Origin: Pseudoalteromonas apostichopi
GTDB taxonomy: Bacteria; Pseudomonadota; Gammaproteobacteria; Enterobacterales; Alteromonadaceae
NCBI RefSeq assembly: GCF_030297135.1
Contig: NZ_AP028065.1
Coordinates: 1,178,001-1,242,000, forward strand
Length of the DNA stretch: 64,000 nucleotides
Reading direction: 5' to 3'
The notes under the pieces are model-generated. The model saw nothing but the letters and a program-made list of their open reading frames with translations. It ran no database searches and had not been told where the DNA came from. This document shows positions 55,396-63,945 of the stretch, piece after piece. How positions within the stretch are numbered: position 1 is the first letter of the stretch; each line of letters starts with the position of its first letter. The translations under genes and the position numbers were made by a program.

Positions 55396-55759
55396 GTAGG
55401 AACGGCTTTAGCCGTGAAATGATAAACATGTTCAGTGTTAAAACACCTCCTACAACACCATCAACAAACAACAACTCCAAACAATTTCTCGCATCTCGTA
55501 GGAACGGCTTTAGCCGTGAAATGATAAGCAGGTTCAGCGTTGAAACACCTCCTACAACATCATCAACAAACAACTTTCAAACAATTTCTCATATCTCGTA
55601 GGAACGGCTTTAGCCGTGAAATGATAAGCATGTTCGGTGTTAAAACACCTCCTCCTACAACACCATCAACAAACAACAACTCCAAACAATTTCTAGCACC
55701 CGTAGTAACGGCTTTAGCCGTGAAAAAGATAAACATGTTCAGTGTTAAAACGACCCTAC
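55396..55759 (+). repeat. Tandem array of four REPINs, about 100-bp period
   Basis: Four units (55396-55453, 55498-55555, 55598-55658, 55702-55759). Each has the ACGGCTTTAGCCGT hairpin with a 5' GTAG and an inverted partner hairpin of the type GGTGTTTTAACACC. Units are joined by nearly identical linkers (ACCATCAACAAACAAC, CCAAACAATTTCT). The third has a duplicated CCT in the inverted half and the fourth is decayed there (CGACCCTAC). Confidence 0.85.
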
Positions 55760-55786
55760 GTCAAAAGCTGACAGCTACTAAAACAA

Positions 55787-55822
55787 AAAAGGCTCTGAGC
55801 GTTCACTCAGAGCCTTTTTTAA
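55787..55822 (-). terminator. Terminator after the M13 peptidase gene
   Basis: AAAAAGGCTCTGAG pairs with CTCAGAGCCTTTTT around CGTTCA; a long perfect stem flanked by A and T runs. Confidence 0.9.
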
Positions 55823-55834
55823 ATCGATAATCAA

Positions 55835-57907
55835 TTACCAAATTTTTACGCGATCTTCTGGTTTGATATACATCTTGTCGCCTTCTTTCACATCAAATGC
55901 CTGATAGAACTCTGGCATGTTTGAAAGAATACCGATTACACGGTAGTGGCTTGGCGAATGAGGGTCTGTCATTAGGCGGTTACGTAACTCTTCGTCACGG
56001 TATTTACGACGCCAAATTTGCGACCAACCCATGAAGAAACGCTGATCACCTGTGTAGCCATCAATGATAGGCGCTTTTTCATCACCAAGTGATAACTGGT
56101 ATGCCGTATAAGCAACTGTTAAGCCACCTAAGTCACCAATGTTTTCACCTAATGTAAGCTGACCATTTACGCTTGCATCTTCAAATGGTTTGTACTCATT
56201 GTATTGAGCAACTAACTGACCTGTGCGCTCTTCAAACTGTTTAAGGTCTGATTCGCTCCACCAGTTACGTAAGTTACCGTCACCATCGTACTTCGCGCCT
56301 TGGTCATCAAAGCCGTGACCTAATTCGTGGCCGATTACCGCACCGATTGCACCGTAGTTAACAGCGTCATCAGCTTCTAGGTTAAAGAATGGCGGTTGTA
56401 AGATAGCCGCTGGGAATACGATTTCGTTATTCACTGGGTTGTAGTAAGCGTTTACTGTTTGTGGTGTCATGTGCCACTCAGAACGGTCAACTGGCTTACC
56501 TAGTTTTGCAGTCATGTCTGCATATTCCCACTCGCTGTGGCGAATGTAGTTACCAACTAAGTCGTCACCTTTAACTTCAAGTGCTGAGTAGTCTTTCCAT
56601 TTATCTGGGTAACCAATTTTTGGCGTGAACTTATCAAGTTTTTCTTTAGCCGCAATTTTTGTTTCTGGGCTCATCCACTCAAGGTTTTCAATCGCAACTG
56701 CGTAACCTTTGATTACGTTATCAACTAACTCTTCCATGCGTGCTTTCGCTTCAGGTGGGAAGTTGTCTTTCACGTATACTTTACCAAGTATTTCACCTAA
56801 CACACCGTTTGATGCATCAACTGCTTTTTTCCAAAGTGGTGATTGCTCTGTTACACCGCGCAGTGTTGTGCTGTAGAAATCAAAGTTAAGGTCTACTAAC
56901 TCTTTATCTAAAAGGCCTGCATAGTTACTAACAAAGTGGAACTTAAGGTAGTTCTGCCAAGTAGCTAAGTCTGTATCGCTGTAAATACCCGCGAACTTTT
57001 CTAGGTAGCTAGGCTGGCGAATAATTACGTCTTCTGTTTTTATACCAGACGCATCAAGATAAGCAGCAAAGTCGAAGTCACCTGTCAGTTTGTTCGCATC
57101 AGCAACGCTCATCTTGTTGTAAGACTTAGTTGCATCACGGCTTTCAACACGGCTCCACTGCGCCTCGGCAATACTTGTTTCAAGATCAATAATAGCTTTA
57201 GCAGCAGATTCTGCATCAGCTACACCCGCTTTGCTTAAGATAGCTGTTACATATTCTTGATAAGCTTCACGAATTTTTGTGAATTTCTCGTCATCTTTTA
57301 AGTAGTAATCACGATCTGGTAAACCTAAACCTGATTGATAAACATACATCGCGTTTTCGCTAGAGTTTTTCGCATCGTTGTTTACGTACCAACCAAAAGG
57401 TAAGCTACCGCCTTTAATGCGAAGCTCAGCCATTAAAGCAACAAGATCAGATTTGTTTTTTACTGCATCAACGCTTTCAAGAACTGGCGATAATGGTTTG
57501 ATGCCTGCCGCTTCACGACCCGCTTCATCCATATAGCTGTTATAAAATGCAGCTAATTTAGCTTCATCAGAGCCCGGCTTAACATTTTTGTTTGCCGCTG
57601 CTTTTTCTAGCACTTCTTTCATCGCTTTTTGCGAATCATCGTAAAGCTGAGTAAATGAACCGTAGTTTGATTTATCACCTGGAATTTCTGTTTTCTCTAA
57701 CCATTCGCCGTTTACGTGATAGTAAAAGTCATCTTGTGCGCGAACAGACTTGTCCATGTTCGCAAGTTCAATACCTGAATTTAAAGGTGCTTTTGCTTCA
57801 GTTACGGCCGCAGTTGCTGGTGCTTTAGTTTCTTGTTCTTTTTCACCACAACCAACAAGACCGAGCGCAAGTGCGATACTTGCCGCGGTAAGTGTTACTT
57901 TTTTCAT
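55835..57907 (-). CDS. M13-family (neprilysin/PepO-like) zinc metallopeptidase lipoprotein
   Basis: A 690-residue exported endopeptidase with lipobox LVGC (Cys20), so it is membrane-attached, facing the periplasm or the surface. The M13_N domain spans about residues 60-440. The M13 catalytic domain follows with NAYYNPVNNEIVFPAAILQPPFF, zinc motif HELGH (in VIGHELGHGFDDQG), and the third ligand region GENIGDLGG. The C-terminus ends with the conserved VKEGDKMYIKPEDRVKIW. It probably degrades peptides outside the cytoplasm. Confidence 0.95.
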   Translation of the reverse strand: MKKVTLTAASIALALGLVGCGEKEQETKAPATAAVTEAKAPLNSGIELANMDKSVRAQDDFYYHVNGEWLEKTEIPGDKSNYGSFTQLYDDSQKAMKEVLEKAAANKNVKPGSDEAKLAAFYNSYMDEAGREAAGIKPLSPVLESVDAVKNKSDLVALMAELRIKGGSLPFGWYVNNDAKNSSENAMYVYQSGLGLPDRDYYLKDDEKFTKIREAYQEYVTAILSKAGVADAESAAKAIIDLETSIAEAQWSRVESRDATKSYNKMSVADANKLTGDFDFAAYLDASGIKTEDVIIRQPSYLEKFAGIYSDTDLATWQNYLKFHFVSNYAGLLDKELVDLNFDFYSTTLRGVTEQSPLWKKAVDASNGVLGEILGKVYVKDNFPPEAKARMEELVDNVIKGYAVAIENLEWMSPETKIAAKEKLDKFTPKIGYPDKWKDYSALEVKGDDLVGNYIRHSEWEYADMTAKLGKPVDRSEWHMTPQTVNAYYNPVNNEIVFPAAILQPPFFNLEADDAVNYGAIGAVIGHELGHGFDDQGAKYDGDGNLRNWWSESDLKQFEERTGQLVAQYNEYKPFEDASVNGQLTLGENIGDLGGLTVAYTAYQLSLGDEKAPIIDGYTGDQRFFMGWSQIWRRKYRDEELRNRLMTDPHSPSHYRVIGILSNMPEFYQAFDVKEGDKMYIKPEDRVKIW

Positions 57908-58102
57908 GGGAGTCCCGTACTAATTATTTTTGAAGTATTTATCGAAAAACTAGTAAACATAATTAATCATTAGTTTTTCGCTTTCCCCATAATAAACCTC
58001 TCGCGCTAAACAATAAAACCTAATATGTAACAATTCTTATCAAAACAAGGTGAGCCGCATTTTTGAGCGGTGGGAGGGGAAAATAAACAGTAAGTGAGCA
58101 TT
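57908..58102. other. Upstream region of the M13 peptidase gene
   Basis: AT-rich stretch without a gene; it should contain the peptidase promoter. I see no clear operator. The repeat-rich DNA begins directly after it. Confidence 0.4.
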
Positions 58103-58127
58103 GTAGGCGCGATTTTATATCGCAAAG
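58103..58127 (+). repeat. GTAGG-tagged REP, GCGAT stem subtype
   Basis: GTAGGC followed by GCGATTTTATATCGC and AAAG. The stem GCGAT/ATCGC differs from the main REP, but the 5' tag is kept. Confidence 0.6.
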
Positions 58128-58140
58128 TGCTCTTAATACT

Positions 58141-58222
58141 CACAAAGAGGATAAGAGACGCTCCGCTTAAGAGAATTTGTCTTTTGGCTTGCTCATTACC
58201 TTCTCATTCACTTCTCTTTGTG
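58141..58222. repeat. Short palindromic element with CACAAAGAG ends
   Basis: CACAAAGAG at 58141-58149 and its inverse CTCTTTGTG at 58214-58222 bound an 82-base element; related copies end at 62481 and span 63594-63673. No coding capacity. Confidence 0.6.
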
Positions 58223-58228
58223 CAATTA

Positions 58229-58770
58229 TTTTCACGCGAAATAAATTTCACGCCTACATCAAACCGTAAGAACGGCTTTAGCCGTGAAGTATTTTTCGGC
58301 ACTAAAGTACCTCCTACGAGGAGGGCCTACAAACAACATCGTTCGGCTCAAAACTGAAAGCTGACGGCTTACTAAATTTCACGCCTGCACCAAAACGTAG
58401 GAATGGCTTTAGCCGTGAAGTATTTTTCGGCACTAAACTACCTCCTACGAGGAGGGCCTACAAACAACATCGCTCGGCTCAAAACTGAAAGCTGACGGCT
58501 TACTAAATTTCGCGCCTGCACCAAAACGTAGGAACGGCTTTAGCCGTGAATTGTTTTTCGGCACTAAAGTACCTCCTATGAGGTTGGCCTACAAACAACA
58601 CCGTTCGGCTCAAAACTGAAAGCTGACGGCTTACTAAATTTCACGCCAACACCAAAACGTAGGAACGGCTTTAGCCGTGAATTGTTTTTCGGCACTAAAG
58701 TACCTCCTACGAGGAGGGCCTACAAACAACATCGTTCGGCTCAAAACTGACAGCTGAAGGCTGGCGGCTA
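58229..58770 (+). repeat. Four-copy 131-bp tandem repeat array containing REPINs
   Basis: REPINs start at 58266, 58397, 58528 and 58659, exactly 131 bases apart. Each unit has the ACGGCTTTAGCCGT hairpin (ATGGCT in the second), an inverted partner with GGTACTTTAGTGCC, then GGGCCTACAAACAACATCG, CTCAAAACTGAAAGCTGACG and AATTTCACGCC. The array fills the space up to the mutT stop. Near identity between units suggests recent duplication. Confidence 0.85.
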
Positions 58771-59172
58771 TTACTGCTCAAACCTCTGCTTTATCTTTTC
58801 GATAATCTCAACATTGGCAGCTGGGAAGCTGTAATCATCAAGCTCGTTTAGTGCAACCCATTTGCCTTGTTGGCCTTCTGCGCCATGAGCAATGCCTGAG
58901 AAATCATCTACAATGTGCACATCTAAGCGCACACATTTATCGCCATAGTCGTGCTCAATAACCATCAGCTCTTCACTGCCATTAACCGTTAGGTTTACTT
59001 CTTCTAACAGCTCACGCTTTAGCGCTGCAAATACGCTCTCGCCCTGCTCTACTTTACCGCCGGGGAATTCCCATAAGCCGCCTTGGTGTTTGTCATCTGG
59101 ACGCTTACAAATAAATAACTGCTGATCTTTATAAATAACGCCAACAGCAACATGCACTACTTTTTTAGTCAT
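58771..59172 (-). CDS. mutT: 8-oxo-dGTP diphosphatase MutT
   Basis: Nudix hydrolase of 133 residues that cleanses oxidised guanine nucleotides. The Nudix box is complete: GGKVEQGESVFAALKRELLEEV (about residues 37-58). It lies downstream of secA, as in E. coli, but a terminator hairpin stands between them. The ATG follows AAGGAAACAACAA. Confidence 0.95.
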   Translation of the reverse strand: MTKKVVHVAVGVIYKDQQLFICKRPDDKHQGGLWEFPGGKVEQGESVFAALKRELLEEVNLTVNGSEELMVIEHDYGDKCVRLDVHIVDDFSGIAHGAEGQQGKWVALNELDDYSFPAANVEIIEKIKQRFEQ

Positions 59173-59191
59173 TTGTTGTTTCCTTAATCAT

Positions 59192-59221
59192 AAAAAAAGC
59201 GACGCAAGCGTCGCTTTTTAT
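59192..59221 (-). terminator. Terminator between secA and mutT
   Basis: AAAAGCGACG pairs with CGTCGCTTTT around CAAG; a strong stem with T runs on both strands. Confidence 0.85.
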
Positions 59222-59234
59222 CACCATGTTTTGG

Positions 59235-61943
59235 TTATTTTAATTTACCGCAACACTGCTTATATTTATTACCTGAACCACATGGGCACGGCTCGTTACG
59301 GCCAACTTTAGGCTCTGCACGTTGAGTAACTACTGCGCCTTCTGGTGTTTCGCCACCGATGTGCTCAGCTTCTTCGTGTTGATATTCACGAGGTGCATTT
59401 TCGCTACGACGATGTTGCTCTTCAACTTTCTCAACATCTTCTTCAGCGCGAACTTGTACTTTACTTAAAATACCCACAACGTCGATTTTTAAGTTCTCAA
59501 GCATTTCAGAGAATAGCTCGAACGATTCACGCTTGTACTCTTGCTTAGGATTCTTCTGTGCGTAACCACGTAAGTGGATACCTTGACGAAGGTGGTCCAT
59601 CGCTGCCAAGTGATCTTTCCAATGTTGGTCTAGGCTTTGTAGCATAATCGCTTTTTCGAATTGACGTAGTACTGACTCGCCTACCATCTCTTCTTTTTGC
59701 TTGTATGCTTGCTCAACCGCTTGTTCGATACGCTCACGAAGTTTCTCTTCGTATAGTTTGCTATCGTCAGCTAGCCATTGTGAAATTGGCAGCTCAATTA
59801 AGAAATCTTGTTTTAAGCGCTCTTCAAGACCTGGGATATCCCACATTTCCGCTAAGCTTTGCGGTGCAATGTATTGGTCAATCGTGCCGTTTAGAACATC
59901 GCTGCGAATTGCAGTGATAGTTTCTGAAATATCGCCTTCTTCAAGTAGTTCGTTACGCTGTGAGTAAACAACACGACGTTGGTCATTTGCTACATCATCG
60001 TACTCAAGTAATTGCTTACGAACGTCGAAGTTACGTGCTTCAACTTTACGTTGTGCGTTTTCGATTGCGCGGTTAACCCAAGGGTGCTCAATTGCTTCAC
60101 CGCGTTGCATACCTAGTTTACGCATCATGTTAGTCATGCGCTCACCAGCGAAGATACGCATTAGCGCGTCGTCCATTGATAAGTAGAAACGGCTTGAACC
60201 TGCATCACCTTGACGACCTGAACGACCACGTAACTGGTTATCGATACGACGAGACTCGTGACGCTCAGTACCAATGATGTGTAGACCACCCGCTTCGATT
60301 ACCGCATCGTGGCGTTTTTGCCACTCATCTTTAATCGCTTTGATTTGTTCATCCGTTGGGTTTTCTAGCTTTTCAACTTCGCTGTTCCAGTTACCACCTA
60401 ACACGATATCGGTACCACGACCGGCCATGTTAGTTGCAATGGTTACTGTGCCAGGTAAACCAGCATCGGCGACAATGTCTGCTTCTTGCGCGTGGAACTT
60501 AGCATTAAGTACGTTGTGCTTAATTTTTTCTTTGCGTAAGAACTGCGATAAGTACTCAGAACTTTCGATAGAAATAGTACCAACAAGTACCGGTTGACCT
60601 CGTTCTTGACAATCTTTGATATCAGCAAGGATTGCTTCGTACTTTTCTTCTTGTGTTAAGTACACAAGGTCAGCACGATCGTCACGGATCATCGGTTTGT
60701 TAGTTGGCATTACTACTGTGTCTAGACCATAGATAGACTGGAATTCAAACGCTTCAGTGTCTGCAGTACCTGTCATACCCGCTAGAGTGTCGTATAAACG
60801 GAAGTAGTTTTGGAATGTGATCGATGCCAGAGTTTGGTTTTCATTTTGAATGCGTACACCTTCTTTCGCTTCAACAGCTTGGTGTAAACCTTCTGACCAA
60901 CGACGACCTTCCATTGTACGGCCTGTATGCTCATCAACAATGATAACTTCGTTTTCTTTAACAACGTAATCAACGTCTTTTTGATAAAGCTTGTGAGCAC
61001 GAAGTGCTGCATACACATGGCTTAATAATGTGATGCTTGATGCAGAGTAAAGTGAATCACCTTCTTGGATTAAGCCACGCTCAATCAGTAGCTCTTCAAC
61101 TTTAATTTGGCCACGTTCAGTTAAGTGAACTTGTTTCGACTTTTCATCGATAGTGAAGTCGCCGTCGCCTTCAACGCCTTCTTCATCTTCTTTTTCTTGT
61201 AGCTCAAGTTCTGGCACAATTTTATTAATTTCGATGTAAAGCTCAGAGCTGTCTTCAGCTGGACCTGAGATAATCAGCGGCGTACGCGCTTCATCGATTA
61301 GAATTGAATCCACCTCATCCACTACTGCGTAGTAAAGTGGGCGTTGCACACGCTCATCAATGCTAAATGCCATGTTATCGCGAAGATAATCAAAACCAAA
61401 TTCGTTATTAGTACCGTAAGTGATGTCAGCAGCGTAAGCTACTTTCTTTTGCTGTGGCATCATGCCAGGTACGTTACAACCTACTGTTAGGCCTAAAAAT
61501 TCAAATAGTGGGCGGTTAGTTTCGGCGTCACGTTTTGCAAGGTAATCGTTCACGGTAATAACGTGAACACCTTTACCTGTTAAACCACGAAGGTATGCAG
61601 GTAATGTTGCTGTTAGTGTTTTACCTTCACCGGTACGCATTTCTGCGATGCGGCCTTGATGTAAAACCATACCACCTAGTAGCTGTACGTCGAAGTGACG
61701 CATGCCATTTACACGCTTAGATGCTTCACGTACCACAGCGAATGCTTCTGGTAAAATATCATCTAGGCTTTGTCCGTTATCGTAACGCTCTCTAAATTCA
61801 GCTGTTTTTGCTTTTAAATCTTCATCAGAAAGCGCTTCTAATTGCTTTTCAAGCGCATTAATTAGAGCGACCGTCTTTCTTAGGTTTTTAATAGTGCGGT
61901 CATTGCGACTACCAAAAATCTTGGTAAATAAATTAGATATCAT
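59235..61943 (-). CDS. secA: Preprotein translocase ATPase SecA
   Basis: Motor that drives proteins through SecYEG. The 902-residue product has Walker A MRTGEGKTLTATLPAY (about residue 102), the DEAD-type motif VVDEVDSILIDEARTPLIISG, TNMAGRGTDIVLGGNW, and the C-terminal zinc-binding tail CPCGSGNKYKQCC used for SecB contact. Length is normal. In enterobacteria secA-mutT follows the dcw cluster and lpxC; here it lies about 46 kb upstream of mraZ. Confidence 0.98.
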   Translation of the reverse strand: MISNLFTKIFGSRNDRTIKNLRKTVALINALEKQLEALSDEDLKAKTAEFRERYDNGQSLDDILPEAFAVVREASKRVNGMRHFDVQLLGGMVLHQGRIAEMRTGEGKTLTATLPAYLRGLTGKGVHVITVNDYLAKRDAETNRPLFEFLGLTVGCNVPGMMPQQKKVAYAADITYGTNNEFGFDYLRDNMAFSIDERVQRPLYYAVVDEVDSILIDEARTPLIISGPAEDSSELYIEINKIVPELELQEKEDEEGVEGDGDFTIDEKSKQVHLTERGQIKVEELLIERGLIQEGDSLYSASSITLLSHVYAALRAHKLYQKDVDYVVKENEVIIVDEHTGRTMEGRRWSEGLHQAVEAKEGVRIQNENQTLASITFQNYFRLYDTLAGMTGTADTEAFEFQSIYGLDTVVMPTNKPMIRDDRADLVYLTQEEKYEAILADIKDCQERGQPVLVGTISIESSEYLSQFLRKEKIKHNVLNAKFHAQEADIVADAGLPGTVTIATNMAGRGTDIVLGGNWNSEVEKLENPTDEQIKAIKDEWQKRHDAVIEAGGLHIIGTERHESRRIDNQLRGRSGRQGDAGSSRFYLSMDDALMRIFAGERMTNMMRKLGMQRGEAIEHPWVNRAIENAQRKVEARNFDVRKQLLEYDDVANDQRRVVYSQRNELLEEGDISETITAIRSDVLNGTIDQYIAPQSLAEMWDIPGLEERLKQDFLIELPISQWLADDSKLYEEKLRERIEQAVEQAYKQKEEMVGESVLRQFEKAIMLQSLDQHWKDHLAAMDHLRQGIHLRGYAQKNPKQEYKRESFELFSEMLENLKIDVVGILSKVQVRAEEDVEKVEEQHRRSENAPREYQHEEAEHIGGETPEGAVVTQRAEPKVGRNEPCPCGSGNKYKQCCGKLK

Positions 61944-62351
61944 GATAAAACCGTTACAATATGTTCTTTGTTAGCTAGTCATTAGCCAACCCATTTTCTT
62001 CAATTGATAATTAATATGCGCTTATGCTCATGATGTAGGGCATATTAATTAACAATTTGTCAGTACGCTGTTTAAAACACCGCTTATTTCGTGCGCTATC
62101 ATACCAGAGTCTGCGCAACATCAAACCTTCTGTGTGTGAAGATATGGAATTTCGGCAAGAAAATTTAAAAATCAGCCATAATCTTTGATCTAACCCCATA
62201 AAAAAGGTGAAAACAAGACCACTGAGTAGATATGGCGACAATCGAAATAAAATCAAGATCAGCGAAGAAAAAAGGCGATTAGAGTGACGAAATTCGATTT
62301 TGTAAATGTAGGTAGTCATTTATGGCGACAATATATTATATCCTTCACCGA
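61944..62351. other. Upstream region of secA
   Basis: About 400 bases with the secA promoter presumably near 61950-62010. A 102-codon open frame on minus (62319-62011) with a hydrophobic first half is present, but it matches nothing I recognise. See findings. Confidence 0.35.
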
Positions 62352-62374
62352 TGACGTGCTAAAGCACGACCTAC
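62352..62374 (-). repeat. GTAGG-tagged REP, CGTGCT stem subtype
   Basis: On the minus strand: GTAGGT then CGTGCTTTAGCACG then TCA. It is a perfect six-base stem with TT loop, the same geometry as the main REP with different stem bases. Confidence 0.7.
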
Positions 62375-62400
62375 TTGCTCAGTCTGCGAAAAAAATATTT

Positions 62401-62760
62401 GAACCATAGAGAACACAGAGGCGCTTCGCTGAAGAGGAAGTAAAAATAATCTCGTGGTCTTCTCATTCACTTCTCTTTGTGCAAAAACATATTGAACCAC
62501 AGAGCACACCGAGGCGCTGCGCGCTACATAGAGAAAACAATATTTAAAAGAGGTTTGGCCTCTCCTTCTCTTCCTCTGTGCTCTCTATGCCCTCTGTGGT
62601 TCAATCAAGCTCTCCGCGCGAAATAAATTTCACGCCTACATCAAACGTAGGCGTCACGCTTGCTTGGCGCATCTTAATTAAGCACCAAGCCTACAAATTA
62701 ATACAGAACACGCAAACCACACCGTTCGGCTCAAAATTGACAACTGAAAGCTGACGGCTT
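62401..62760. repeat. Composite palindromic repeat, copy 1
   Basis: A non-coding mosaic: an end of the CACAAAGAG element; a 109-base element with perfect inverted ends GAACCACAGAG (62494) and CTCTGTGGTTC (to 62602); an inverted GCGCGAAAT/ATTTCACGC REP (62616-62639); a GTAGGC pair (62647-62694); and the TTCGGCTCAAAATTGAC segment found in the 131-bp array. It fills the gap between secA upstream DNA and dciA. Confidence 0.75.
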
Positions 62761-62763
62761 TAT

Positions 62764-63237
62764 TTACTTCTTCCGCCCATGCAGGGCTAAGCGCTCTAAC
62801 TTTGCTTTTAAAGATGGCGGGGCGTCTGCGGCGATGGCGCTGAGGTAATCAGCAGTTTGCTCGCTCATTTGACGTTTAGAAACAGGCTTTTGCTCTGGCT
62901 TATTTGTTGCCGATAAACGCTGTGTTGCTTGTGGATTCGCGGTAATTTTAATTTGCCCAAGCTCAACCATGCCAGCGGCACGAAAATGCGAAAGCATATC
63001 CATTTTTAAGTAATTTAAACGCAGTGCAATCGGTGCAGAAACCGCTTCGATCATCAAAGTACCATCACGGTAATTACTTACTCGGCATTTTTTTGAAAGT
63101 GTTTCACCTAAAAAGTCATCAAGAATAGTTTGTTGAGAAGACAAGCCTTGGGTTTTACCAGCATAAGATGCTAAGCGACCACTCAAGCCCGCCATAATAT
63201 CGCCAACAGCCTTTGGCGCGTATCTATCTTTTGCCAT
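62764..63237 (-). CDS. dciA: DciA-like replicative helicase loader (DUF721)
   Basis: A 157-residue protein of the DUF721 family. DciA is the ancestral loader/operator of DnaB helicase in bacteria without DnaC or DnaI. The conserved N-terminal KH-like domain covers about residues 20-95 (LDDFLGETLSKKCRVSNYRDGTLMIEAVSAPIALRLNYLKMDML); the tail is basic and variable. Its position upstream of secA is typical of many gammaproteobacteria. Confidence 0.88.
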   Translation of the reverse strand: MAKDRYAPKAVGDIMAGLSGRLASYAGKTQGLSSQQTILDDFLGETLSKKCRVSNYRDGTLMIEAVSAPIALRLNYLKMDMLSHFRAAGMVELGQIKITANPQATQRLSATNKPEQKPVSKRQMSEQTADYLSAIAADAPPSLKAKLERLALHGRKK

Positions 63238-63340
63238 TAATCTTCTACCTAAAAGGGTTAATCACCACACAGTGAATATACCACCTACGTAAATATGAAG
63301 CTATTAGGTTTACGGAACGAGATGCGAGATGCGAGTTATA

Positions 63341-63364
63341 GTAGGCACGGTTTTACACCGCGCA
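63341..63364 (+). repeat. GTAGG-tagged REP, CGGT stem subtype
   Basis: GTAGGCACGGTTTTACACCG: a short CGGT/ACCG stem with the family tag, 100 bases before the dciA start. Confidence 0.55.
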
Positions 63365-63411
63365 GTATAAAAAGATAACGTGCGAAATAAATTTCACGCC
63401 TAAATTAAAAC

Positions 63412-63470
63412 GTAGGAACGGCTTTAGCCGTGAATAGAATAAAGATGTTCGGCGTTAAAACGCCTCCTAC
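63412..63470 (+). repeat. REPIN upstream of dciA
   Basis: GTAGGA then ACGGCTTTAGCCGT then GAA, with an inverted partner read on minus as GTAGGA then GGCGTTTTAACGCC then GAA. The partner stem GGCGTT/AACGCC is a compensated variant of GGTGTT/AACACC at 54781. An inverted GCGAAAT-type REP precedes it at 63382. Confidence 0.85.
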
Positions 63471-63593
63471 AGAGTTTTATTGCTTGGGAAAACTCTACAC
63501 CAAAAATTCCCACAATTCGGCTTCAAACTGACAGCTGACAGCTGAAAGCTGATGGCTCACTAAACTTCACGGCTACATCAAAGACATTTAATC

Positions 63594-63945
63594 GCACAAA
63601 GAGGCTATGAGACGCTGCGCTTCAGAGGAAGTAAAAATAATCTCGTGGTTTCCTCATTCACTTCTCTTTGTGCAAAAACATATTGAACCACAGAGAACAT
63701 AGAGGCGCTTCGCGCTACACAGAGAAAACAATATTTAAAAGAGGTTTGGCCTCTCCTTCTCTTCCTCTGTGCTCTCTATGCCCTCTGTGGTTCAATCAAG
63801 CTCTCCGCGCGAAATAAATTTCGCGCCTACATCAAACCGTAGGCGTCACGCTTGCTTGGCAAGTCTTGCATTTATTACCAAGCCTGCAAATCAACACAGA
63901 ACCAACAAACAACACCGCTCAACTCAAAACTTATGAATTAAAGCT
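63594..63945. repeat. Composite palindromic repeat, copy 2
   Basis: Same modules in the same order as 62401-62760: the CACAAAGAG palindrome (63594-63673), the 109-base GAACCACAGAG element (63685-63793), GCGCGAAATAAATTTCGCGC (from 63807) with CCTAC after it, then GTAGGC with GCTTGCTTGGC. Apart from point changes the two copies are colinear for about 340 bases, 1.19 kb apart. Confidence 0.75.

Noticed and set aside
55396..55759. CRISPR-like 23-base palindromic repeats with roughly 75-base spacing
   Set aside because: The intervening sequences are near copies of each other, the repeat occurs singly elsewhere, and a RAYT gene explains the family.
55349..55830. Small frames of 60-96 codons on both strands with repeated peptide blocks (KTPPTTPSTNN)
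   Set aside because: They are read-through of the REPIN tandem units; the repeated peptides simply mirror the DNA repeat and have no independent support.
58094..58357. Plus-strand frame of 87 codons
   Set aside because: It runs through the palindromic element and into the first 131-bp unit; no ribosome-binding site and no recognisable product.
58229..58770. CRISPR-like regular array
   Set aside because: The whole 131-base unit, including the parts between hairpins, is conserved, so there are no unique spacers; no cas gene is nearby and the hairpins match dispersed REPs.
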